Assembly: GCA_019232725.1 (NCBI GenBank)
Contig: JAFANK010000242.1
Coordinates: 1 to 11,094, forward strand
Reading direction: 5' to 3'
Origin: Vulcanimicrobiota bacterium
Lineage (GTDB): Bacteria; Vulcanimicrobiota; Vulcanimicrobiia; Eremiobacterales; Eremiobacteraceae
Length of the DNA: 11,094 bases
Shown here: positions 1 through 5,901 of the stretch, piece by piece
Position numbering within the stretch: position 1 is the first letter of the stretch
Layout: every line of letters starts with the position of its first letter
Position numbers and translations under genes: made by a program
Notes under the pieces: model-generated
Told to the model about the DNA's origin: nothing
Database searches by the model: none
What the model saw: only the letters and a program-made list of their open reading frames with translations

Positions 1-669
1 GAGCGCATCGCAGCCGGCGGACATGACGCAAACGTCTCCGTGAAGCTGACGGCGATCGGCCAATCGATCGCAGAGGACCTGGCGTTGCACAATCTCGAGA
101 CGATCGTGAGCGCAGCGCGGCCGCACAGCATGTTCATCCGGCTCGACATGGAAGGTTCGGCGACCGTCGACTCGACCTATCGCATTCTCGATCGAGTGCG
201 CTCGAGCTACGAGCACGTGGGCCCAGTAGTGCAGGCATACTTGCACCGCGCACAAGGTGATGTCAGACGGCTGGTCGCGCAACACGTGCGCGTGCGGCTG
301 TGCAAGGGCGCGTACAAGGAGCCGCCGCAGACGGCGATCCAGCGCATGCCGTTCATCCGTCGCAATTACATGCTGCTGGCCGAACAACTGCTCAGCGGCA
401 GCGCGTACTGCGGCATCGCCACGCACGACCAGGCGCTGATCGAAGCGGTGCAAGCGTTTGTCGAACGGCAACGCATCGACCGCGCGAGCTTCGAATTCCA
501 GATGCTGTATGGTATCCGCACGCACGCACAACAGGCGATCGTGCGCGATGGGTACCGCATGCGGATTTACGTGCCGTTCGGCACCCACTGGGCCGGCTAT
601 TTCTACCGGCGATTGGCTGAACGGAAAGAAAACGTCTTCTTCGTGCTGCGCAATCTGTTCGAACGGTGA
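1..669 (+). CDS. Proline dehydrogenase (FAD-dependent), 5'-truncated by window edge
   Basis: Oxidises L-proline to pyrroline-5-carboxylate with FAD, passing electrons to the respiratory quinone pool; first step of proline catabolism. The reading frame is open from base 1, so the GTG at 40 is an internal valine, not the start. 222 residues are visible; stand-alone bacterial enzymes (FadM/PutB type) are about 300, so some 80-90 N-terminal residues lie outside. Visible hallmarks of the PRODH barrel: VSVKLTAIG (residues 12-20, with the conserved Lys15), RLDMEG (47-52), VRLCKGAYKEP, ATHDQ, FEFQMLYGIR, RIYVPFG, and YRRLAERKEN with the Arg203-Arg204 pair that binds the proline carboxylate in this family. 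It ends right after the barrel, so it is the monofunctional form, not a PutA fusion to P5C dehydrogenase. No P5C dehydrogenase follows. Identification is secure. Confidence 0.95.
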   Translation, partial: ERIAAGGHDANVSVKLTAIGQSIAEDLALHNLETIVSAARPHSMFIRLDMEGSATVDSTYRILDRVRSSYEHVGPVVQAYLHRAQGDVRRLVAQHVRVRLCKGAYKEPPQTAIQRMPFIRRNYMLLAEQLLSGSAYCGIATHDQALIEAVQAFVERQRIDRASFEFQMLYGIRTHAQQAIVRDGYRMRIYVPFGTHWAGYFYRRLAERKENVFFVLRNLFER

Positions 670-698
670 GCCGCCCGGCTGCGGCGAACGGCATCGGC

Positions 699-1271
699 AT
701 GGGTTTCCACTTCAGCACCGTCTACGTCCGTGACGTGCATCTCGCCCAAGTGAGCGATGCGCTCGTGGAGCTCATGGGTGAGACCGAACGGTTGCCGACA
801 AGAGAACGCGGCTTGGAGCCCACGCCTGAGGCATCGGCGTCACTGAAGCGCGTTCGTAGTTTTGCGATGATGCCCGAACACGACGGTTGGGTAGCGATCC
901 TCGAAGACGGGCAGTCGCTCGACGACGGCGGCGTGGCGGAGGGGCTGTCCGAGCTTTTGCAGACCGAGGTGCTCGCCTTTGCCTACAGCGATACTGACGG
1001 CATGTGGTCGTTCACCAAGTACTGGGAAGGCCAACCGCTTGAGGCGGGCGGCTCAGATGGTGAGGACTTCGACGCGACCGCGCTTGAGTTCATCGAGGCT
1101 GGCGGCTTGCCATACTTCGGCGTCTGCTATGAAGAAGTCGCCTCTGCAGCCGGTGAGGATGCGGCCGCGCTCGCGGGATCGTTGACCGTGCTCGGCGACA
1201 TCACGCCGCGGTTACCCATCGGCACGCAGGTCCTGACGTTCCGACGGCCCGGGAAGCGGCTGCCGGCGTAA
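699..1271 (+). CDS. Acidic protein of unknown function
   Basis: I do not recognise this 190-residue protein. It has no signal peptide or membrane segment, so it is probably cytoplasmic. It is rich in Asp and Glu, with alternating strand- and helix-like stretches: MGFHFSTVYVRD (1-12), HDGWVAILEDG (61-71), VLAFAYSDTDGMWSFTKYWEG (91-111), then an acidic linker and FIEAGGLPYFGVCYEE (131-146). The aromatic residues in the middle part suggest a compact alpha/beta fold. The start is uncertain: ATG 699 directly precedes the first likely strand, but GTG 666 (11 residues longer) overlaps the proline dehydrogenase stop as GTGA, which would couple translation. Neither start has a clear Shine-Dalgarno sequence. 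It lies 29 bases (or minus 4) after the proline dehydrogenase on the same strand, so cotranscription is likely, but this does not define its job. Confidence 0.75.
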   Translation: MGFHFSTVYVRDVHLAQVSDALVELMGETERLPTRERGLEPTPEASASLKRVRSFAMMPEHDGWVAILEDGQSLDDGGVAEGLSELLQTEVLAFAYSDTDGMWSFTKYWEGQPLEAGGSDGEDFDATALEFIEAGGLPYFGVCYEEVASAAGEDAAALAGSLTVLGDITPRLPIGTQVLTFRRPGKRLPA

Positions 1272-1278
1272 ACCGTCT

Positions 1279-1773
1279 TTAGCGAAGGTACTTGTGGCCG
1301 CTCGCGTCGACCAATTCGGCGGGCGTCGTCCAGACGACCGAATGGCCGAGCGTACCTGCCGCGACTCTCACTTGGACCTCGACGTCTTGGTGTCCGTGAT
1401 AGACGAAGGTCTGCACGTGCTGGACCGTCGCCTGCGTGCCATTTGGCAAGCTCAGGGATTTGGCCAGCACGAGTTCCATCTTCTTCTGATACTCTTCATA
1501 CGAAGTCGACGCCGCGGCCGCGTCGATCGTGCTGCGCAAGAACGCCTCTAAATAGTTGAGATCGGGATATGCCCACGCATGGGTCTCGCCGCTCGCGGAG
1601 GCATCGAAGCGGACAGTGTCTCCGGCTGCAGGCAAGCGTGCATATGGGCTGGCAGCAGTGGCGTTCGCGCTGTGCGTCATCACAAGTACAGCGACGGCAG
1701 CAGCAGCAAGTGCCGCGTGCCACAATGAGCGTGCCTGCGAGAGGTGGCTCGATGTCTGCGACTTTTGAACCAC
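1279..1773 (-). CDS. Secreted protein of unknown function (164 aa)
   Basis: No family recognised. It starts at GTG (1773-1771) with a hydrophilic, lysine-containing N-terminus, then an Ala-rich hydrophobic segment (about residues 17-33) and small residues suited to signal peptidase cleavage around 39-42, so the mature part is likely exported. The mature region opens with SPYARLPAAGDTVRFDASASG, followed by a helical stretch with EEYQKKMELVLAKSLSLP (93-110) and a strand-rich end with HVQTFVYHGHQDVEVQVRV (119-137). It has no cysteine. The start is only 7 bases past the last base of the upstream gene's stop codon (1780), so it is probably the last gene of a MOSC - secreted - secreted operon and translated by coupling; its own start shows no good Shine-Dalgarno sequence. 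An ATG at 1680 would remove the signal sequence and is less likely. Confidence 0.75.
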   Translation of the reverse strand: MVQKSQTSSHLSQARSLWHAALAAAAVAVLVMTHSANATAASPYARLPAAGDTVRFDASASGETHAWAYPDLNYLEAFLRSTIDAAAASTSYEEYQKKMELVLAKSLSLPNGTQATVQHVQTFVYHGHQDVEVQVRVAAGTLGHSVVWTTPAELVDASGHKYLR

Positions 1774-1779
1774 GCTCGG

Positions 1780-2466
1780 TTACGGTCCGCCGAGCCGCGG
1801 CGTGATCGTGGCCGCGGGATTGCCGAGCGTCGACATTGGCTGCGGCGTGTTGATGTTGTACAGCGCCGATGGCGTTGGGGTAGGCGTCCGCACTGCAGCC
1901 GGAACGGGCGTCACGGTTGCTCCCGGTGGCGCGTGACCACCGCACAACGTCGTCAACGATGCACGAGCCGCGTGGATCGACGATTCGTTTGCGCCCCGTA
2001 TATATGTCGCCGCGTATGCGGTCGAGCCGTACACCGTCAACATCTGCTCCGCGAGGATCGGATGGCCTTTGTCGTTCGCCGCATAGTTCAGGTAGACGGC
2101 AGGATGACCGCCGCAGACCGTGGTGCGCTCGATCAGTCCAACCTTAGCCTTGGGATCGCGCGTTTTGACCTGCGCGACCACCTTTTTGGCGAGGTCATCG
2201 AGCGTGCCGGTGAAATGGTCTGTCGCGCGCGCATTGATGCTTTGCGTGTAGCCGGTGTCACCCGGATGCACCCAGGTGCCCAGGCCTAGCGTCGTCGCTT
2301 GAACTCGGTTCCAGCCGTATGGCGCCGCAAAGACGTGTTCCGCGCCGCTGATCGGTAACGCGTAGTAATTCGTTGCCCCCTGCGAGACGCCGGCTCCCAC
2401 GATCACCGTGAGCGCCAACGCGACGAATAGCAAGAGGCCGGAAAACGAAACGGACTTGATGCGCAT
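1780..2466 (-). CDS. Secreted protein with twin TTxCGGH motif and Pro/Thr-rich tail
   Basis: Unrecognised 228-residue exported protein. The ATG at 2466-2464 is chosen because a clear GAGGAG lies 6 bases upstream and because MRIKSVSF followed by a hydrophobic stretch (9-27) forms a standard signal peptide, cleaved near residue 30. The body (32-178) has a pattern reminiscent of PsbP/DcrB-like folds (FAAPYGW near 46-52, then a helix LDDLAKKVVAQV at 89-100, strands, and a final helix SSIHAARASLTTLC); this is a guess from pattern only. The only two cysteines sit in nearly identical motifs, TTVCGGH (115-121) and TTLCGGH (172-178), which could form a disulfide or a metal site. The tail (179-228) is low-complexity, rich in Pro, Thr and Ala, like a wall- or envelope-spanning linker. 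It lies 26 bases after the MOSC gene on the same strand. Confidence 0.8.
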   Translation of the reverse strand: MRIKSVSFSGLLLFVALALTVIVGAGVSQGATNYYALPISGAEHVFAAPYGWNRVQATTLGLGTWVHPGDTGYTQSINARATDHFTGTLDDLAKKVVAQVKTRDPKAKVGLIERTTVCGGHPAVYLNYAANDKGHPILAEQMLTVYGSTAYAATYIRGANESSIHAARASLTTLCGGHAPPGATVTPVPAAVRTPTPTPSALYNINTPQPMSTLGNPAATITPRLGGP

Positions 2467-2472
2467 CCGTAA

Positions 2473-2478
2473 CTCCTC
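2473..2478 (-). promoter_or_regulatory. Ribosome binding site GAGGAG
   Basis: On the minus strand GAGGAG stands 6 bases before the ATG at 2466. It lies inside the gap behind the MOSC stop codon and decides the start of the twin-CGGH secreted protein against the longer in-frame extension to 2565, which would overlap the MOSC gene. Confidence 0.8.
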
Positions 2479-2492
2479 GCGGGTTTTACTGC

Positions 2493-3176
2493 CTACAGCA
2501 TCTTCCATTCGTCGCCTACGGCGATGTTCCCGGCTTGTTCGACATGGCAATACAGACCAAAGCACTTTTGATGCCGCTCGACGATCAGCCGTAACAGCGA
2601 GGGATCGTGTTGCAGCGTCTGCGGGTCGATGGTCGGCAGCACGCAGCGTTCGTTGCGTTTGACGCCGGCGATGCGCGTGTCATCGGCGGCAAAACGTTTG
2701 CCGGCCCAGCCGTCTTCCGTATACGTCGCGAGGTCGTCGCCGTCCAAGATGATATTGGGGCGGAAGCGCAGCGGGTTGAGCGGCTTAGACCACTCGGCTT
2801 CGAGCGCCCGGAGCGACGGCACGCAGATGACGAGCAGGTCGTGTGCGTCGTGCATCGGTTCGCCTGCCGGCATCTCGGCGATCGAGATAGGGCGGTGCAA
2901 AGATGCGCCGAGTGCATCGGCAAGCGCAGCGCCGGGTTCGTAGCGCGTTCCATCCGGGGCGTCGACGTACACACGCCCGTTGTCGGACCACGCGCGGTAG
3001 GCGAGCAGGTCTCCGACAAGGCGCGCGGTCAATGGTTTCCCCGCTCGGGTGGCTTGGCCGTCGATGATCACAAACCGGCGGTCCTGCGGCATGCCGCCAC
3101 GGCCGATCTCCACCCGCTCGAGCGACTGGCCCGCCATCGACTTGACGGGGAATCGAAAGAGGCCCGTGATACGCAT
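2493..3176 (-). CDS. MOSC domain protein (YcbX/mARC-like, without ferredoxin domain)
   Basis: Molybdenum-cofactor enzyme of the MOSC family, 227 residues; relatives such as YcbX and mARC reduce N-hydroxylated compounds. Domain order: an N-terminal MOSC_N beta-barrel part (MRITGLFRFPVKSM, residues 1-14; QDRRFVIIDG, 31-40), then the MOSC core with RFRPNI (137-142), NERCVLPTIDP (175-185) and KCFGLYCHVEQAG with GD near the C-terminus. Cys178 in NERC aligns with the cysteine that binds molybdenum in mARC/YcbX. It stops after the MOSC core, so it lacks the 2Fe-2S domain of E. coli YcbX and would need a separate electron donor. The frame stays open upstream to 3848, but the ATG at 3176 begins exactly at the family's conserved N-terminus. 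It heads a probable three-gene operon with two secreted proteins. The substrate is unknown. Confidence 0.9.
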   Translation of the reverse strand: MRITGLFRFPVKSMAGQSLERVEIGRGGMPQDRRFVIIDGQATRAGKPLTARLVGDLLAYRAWSDNGRVYVDAPDGTRYEPGAALADALGASLHRPISIAEMPAGEPMHDAHDLLVICVPSLRALEAEWSKPLNPLRFRPNIILDGDDLATYTEDGWAGKRFAADDTRIAGVKRNERCVLPTIDPQTLQHDPSLLRLIVERHQKCFGLYCHVEQAGNIAVGDEWKML

Positions 3177-3210
3177 AGCGAGTGGTGCAGGACGCAAGCG
3201 ACGACTTCCT
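3177..3210. promoter_or_regulatory. 34-base divergent gap between MOSC and large secreted protein genes
   Basis: The two start codons face away from each other across only 34 bases. This is too short for two full promoters side by side, so at least one promoter must overlap the opposite coding region, or one start is misplaced. I see no good -10/-35 pair. Confidence 0.4.
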
Positions 3211-5325
3211 GTGCTGAAGCTCGTGTTGCTCGCGGTCTTGATGCTGCTCACGAGTTCGATGCCGTCAGCCGTGCCGCCGCCGTCGGGCGTGACGGTCGCG
3301 CTGCCGGGCCATGCATACCTGCACATGCTGGCGTTGCCGCTCGGACGGTTAGAAGGCACGATCCGCGGCGCCGTCGCCTTCGACCGCAGCGGCACCCGCG
3401 CGGCTTTTATCGCGGTTTTTCCCGGCGCCACGTTATCGGGCGATTGGCGCACACTCGATCCCGTGCAGGCTTTCGTGGTCGACGCGGGGCGGCGAACGCT
3501 GACGCAGCTCACGATCGATGGTGCAGCGCGCGCAGTATCCTGGGAGAGCGATCGCACGGTGGTCGTCTGGGATGGCGACCGAAAAAACCGGTTTGCGGTG
3601 GATCCCGCGAGCATCGGACCGCCGCCGCTGCGGATGACCGATCCCGACCGGATGACAGGCGCGTCGGTTGTCGCCGAGGGTGGCGATGGACGCTTCCTCG
3701 TCGCCGAGACTGCTGGTGGACGGTATGCCGTGGAACAGGTCGGCGCGCGAACGCTGCGCTCGCACGGCACGGCGGACAATGGAGCGTACGCGGTCGTGGG
3801 ATCGTTCTTAGCGTGGGCCGACACGACGGCCAAGGCGGGTGCCGACATCTCGCACCAGGGCGCGACCGATCTTGCGCCGCCCTCGTTTTCGGGATCGGCC
3901 TACGGTGATGCGATCGCGCCGATCCTCCCGCTTGGCCACGCCGTGTATCAAGGTGCGTACCGTAACGGCACAGCGTATTTCGCTTTCACCTATGGCGTGC
4001 GGCGCATCGTCGCACAGACGAACGATCTCCTCACCTATTTGTTTCCGCGCGTCCCGCCGGATCTGTCGTATTCCGTCGGCGACGCCGTCGGAGCGGATCC
4101 CAACGGCCAGTTATATTTCGGACGACCCGAATCCGACGAAGTGACGTTCTGGCGTGGCGGCCGCTACCAGCAAGCCGCGCTATCGTTTCCATCGCAAGCA
4201 GGAAGCGAAAGCGCACTCGAGTGGGCGATGCAACGCGTCGCACCCGGCGACCCCTTGTGGCCGGCGCTGCGCCCGGATGAAGACGCACTCGACAACGCGC
4301 TCTTGCAATGGCGTATGTATCCGGTCGGCGACGCCATCGGCGAGCGCTGGATCGCCTCCTACCTCGGCCGCGTCATGATCGGCGACGCATCGGGACGCTT
4401 CCGCTTCACGGGAGCGCCACAGTCGCCGTTCGCGGTGCTCGGGCGCACGGACGACGGCCGGCTCTGGGGCGCGTCACCGCAGTTCCGCTACTTCTCGCAG
4501 TCGATCTTCAGCGATGCGTCGTCGACGTTATGGTGGTCACGCGACGGCAAGGGCTGGCTCTTAGCCGGTACGGTTCCGGGTGATGCGGGCGCGGTCGGCC
4601 TCGATCATCGCAGGGTGTGGGTCGCGCTCACGCATCCGTGGCTCGGTCGCTCCGCGATCTTCGTCATGCCGCTCGGGAGCACAGGTGCAGCCATCACCGG
4701 CGGTAGTTACGATGGCGAGCAGCTTTTCTTCGCCGCGCTGCCGGTTGGATTTTATCTCGTGTGGGGCGCGACGCCCGGCAAACGGCAAAACGGCGATCAA
4801 GGCACGCTCAGTGCATATCGCATTGACGAGTCGGTGCTGTACGGCGACGCGGGCAGCGGCCTCAACGCCTTTGGTCAGGGAATCTATGCGCCCGCGGGCG
4901 ATGCCACACTAGGGCCGCCAGCGTACGACGTACGCGATGGCCTCGCGTTCGTGCAGCCGTCACTCGACACGATCGCGGCCCTGCCGGCGGCTGCGCACGC
5001 CACCCTCGTGACCAACGTCGATGCCGTCACGGTCGACCCGTCGCGGACCACCCTCATGTCGTTTCCGCAGGAGCATGCGTTTGAGATCAAGTACGCGATG
5101 CGGCCGTTTCCACTCGCATCCGTGCGGGTCATCGAAAACGGGGATGCAGCGCTCGTCGTGCGCGCGTTTGCAACCGGCCCGCTCGCCATGCGCGTGGCAC
5201 GCGAACACTGGCAAGAAGTCGGCGGCCACTGGCAACGCATCACATCGGCCGGCGCAGGCGGCACGCAGGCACCGCGACCGAGCGCGATCAGTGCGTGGGC
5301 GCAGGTGAGGGCGCGACGACCGTGA
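3211..5325 (+). CDS. Large secreted protein, probably beta-propeller-like, unknown function
   Basis: A 704-residue protein from GTG 3211. The N-terminus (MLKLVLLAVLMLLTSSMPSA) is a signal peptide, with cleavage near residue 20, so it acts outside the cytoplasm. The remainder is rich in strands, Gly, Asp, Trp and Tyr. Residues 50-130 read like WD40/TolB-type blades (GAVAFDRSGTRAAFI, then ARAVSWESDRTVVVWDGD). SRDGKGW at 443-449 resembles the S-x-D-G-x-x-W core of BNR/Asp-box repeats, but only this copy is clear. No catalytic motif is visible. There is no cysteine in the whole protein. An alternative start, GTG 3166, adds 15 residues with RKRR and has an AGAGG just before it, but overlaps the divergent MOSC gene by 11 bases. 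The 3' end overlaps the convergent cupredoxin gene by 38 bases. It stands alone rather than in an operon. Confidence 0.8.
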   Translation: MLKLVLLAVLMLLTSSMPSAVPPPSGVTVALPGHAYLHMLALPLGRLEGTIRGAVAFDRSGTRAAFIAVFPGATLSGDWRTLDPVQAFVVDAGRRTLTQLTIDGAARAVSWESDRTVVVWDGDRKNRFAVDPASIGPPPLRMTDPDRMTGASVVAEGGDGRFLVAETAGGRYAVEQVGARTLRSHGTADNGAYAVVGSFLAWADTTAKAGADISHQGATDLAPPSFSGSAYGDAIAPILPLGHAVYQGAYRNGTAYFAFTYGVRRIVAQTNDLLTYLFPRVPPDLSYSVGDAVGADPNGQLYFGRPESDEVTFWRGGRYQQAALSFPSQAGSESALEWAMQRVAPGDPLWPALRPDEDALDNALLQWRMYPVGDAIGERWIASYLGRVMIGDASGRFRFTGAPQSPFAVLGRTDDGRLWGASPQFRYFSQSIFSDASSTLWWSRDGKGWLLAGTVPGDAGAVGLDHRRVWVALTHPWLGRSAIFVMPLGSTGAAITGGSYDGEQLFFAALPVGFYLVWGATPGKRQNGDQGTLSAYRIDESVLYGDAGSGLNAFGQGIYAPAGDATLGPPAYDVRDGLAFVQPSLDTIAALPAAAHATLVTNVDAVTVDPSRTTLMSFPQEHAFEIKYAMRPFPLASVRVIENGDAALVVRAFATGPLAMRVAREHWQEVGGHWQRITSAGAGGTQAPRPSAISAWAQVRARRP

Positions 5326-5671
5326 TCTGCCCCGTCATGTTCGGGTGATACGAGCACACATACGCGTACGTCCCCGCTTTTTGGAACGTGAACGAGAAGT
5401 GCGCGCCGTCGTCGAGGTTACCCGAATCAAAACCACGCGACGTCGAGGTGGCCGTATGCGCAACGCCATCGTCATTCTTCCACACCACGGTCGCGCCGAG
5501 GGGCACGGTGAGCGAGGCGGGCGAGAACGCGAAGTTCTTGATCGTCACCACGTAGGGCGACGGCGCGGGCGCAGGTTGATCGGCATACGACGAGTGTCCG
5601 AGTAGCGTGACGACGCAGATGACGGTTGCGGTGATGCCGGCGAGTACCAGAGGGAATCGAGCTGCCTTCAT
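5288..5671 (-). CDS. Exported cupredoxin (plastocyanin/amicyanin-like blue copper protein)
   Basis: Small type 1 copper electron carrier of 127 residues. The N-terminus has a basic start (MKAARF) and a hydrophobic stretch (7-25) ending near SSYA-DQ (cleavage near 30), though it could stay as a membrane anchor. A Pro/Ala linker (31-39) leads into the cupredoxin barrel: VTIKNFAFSP (42-51), ATVVWKNDDGVAHTATS (60-76), FSFTFQKAGTYAYVCSYHPNM (92-112). The predicted copper ligands are His72, Cys106, His109 and Met112. The C-x2-H-x2-M spacing is that of amicyanin and shorter than in plastocyanin. All four ligands are present, so it should bind copper. Its partner is unknown; no multi-copper oxidase or cytochrome lies in the window. 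The C-terminal PSPAPTH tail is encoded in the stretch overlapping the convergent gene. It is divergent from the stalk-domain gene across a 230-base gap. Confidence 0.92.
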   Translation of the reverse strand: MKAARFPLVLAGITATVICVVTLLGHSSYADQPAPAPSPYVVTIKNFAFSPASLTVPLGATVVWKNDDGVAHTATSTSRGFDSGNLDDGAHFSFTFQKAGTYAYVCSYHPNMTGQITVVAPSPAPTH

Positions 5672-5901
5672 GCCCGCCGCTTCGAACGGGACGCGGCTCT
5701 CCCATGCCGCCGGTCGCCCTTTGTCCCCGAGAATGTGAAGGTCGCTTTCAGCGGCCGTTCAGTTCTGTGTGTTTAGCCGCCCACCATGCGGGGAATCGCT
5801 CGGTAGAGCCGCGTCGCACCTGGTCGAGGGGGGACGGCACACCGTGGCGTGCCACCCGTAGACAATCGTCAAATTTCCGACATCTTACGAGGAGGGACGT
5901 T
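5672..5901. promoter_or_regulatory. Divergent promoter region with a short dyad
   Basis: This 230-base gap separates the start codons of the cupredoxin (minus) and stalk-domain (plus) genes, so it should hold both promoters. A perfect 5-base dyad, GTGGC-GT-GCCAC, lies at 5844-5855, nested in an imperfect longer inverted repeat at 5836-5853. It is about 46 bases before the plus-strand ATG and could be an operator or a leader hairpin. I could not assign confident -35/-10 boxes on either strand. No credible small gene is seen; the plus-strand frame is open from 5704 but looks non-coding. Confidence 0.4.
5891..5896 (+). promoter_or_regulatory. Ribosome binding site GGAGGG
   Basis: A strong Shine-Dalgarno sequence, 5 bases before ATG 5902. 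It fixes the start of the stalk-domain protein and rules out the upstream in-frame extension. Confidence 0.85.

Noticed and set aside
3177..3848. 224-codon upstream extension of the MOSC reading frame on the minus strand
   Set aside because: The MOSC family's conserved N-terminus begins at the ATG at 3176; the extension is Ser/Thr/Pro/Arg-rich and antisense to the large secreted protein.
2607..3908. A 433-codon plus-strand open frame across the MOSC gene
   Set aside because: Antisense to the MOSC gene and out of frame with the large secreted protein; Arg/His-rich translation without domains.
5704..5901. N-terminal extension of the stalk-domain protein
   Set aside because: The strong GGAGGG before ATG 5902 and the signal peptide starting there show the true start.
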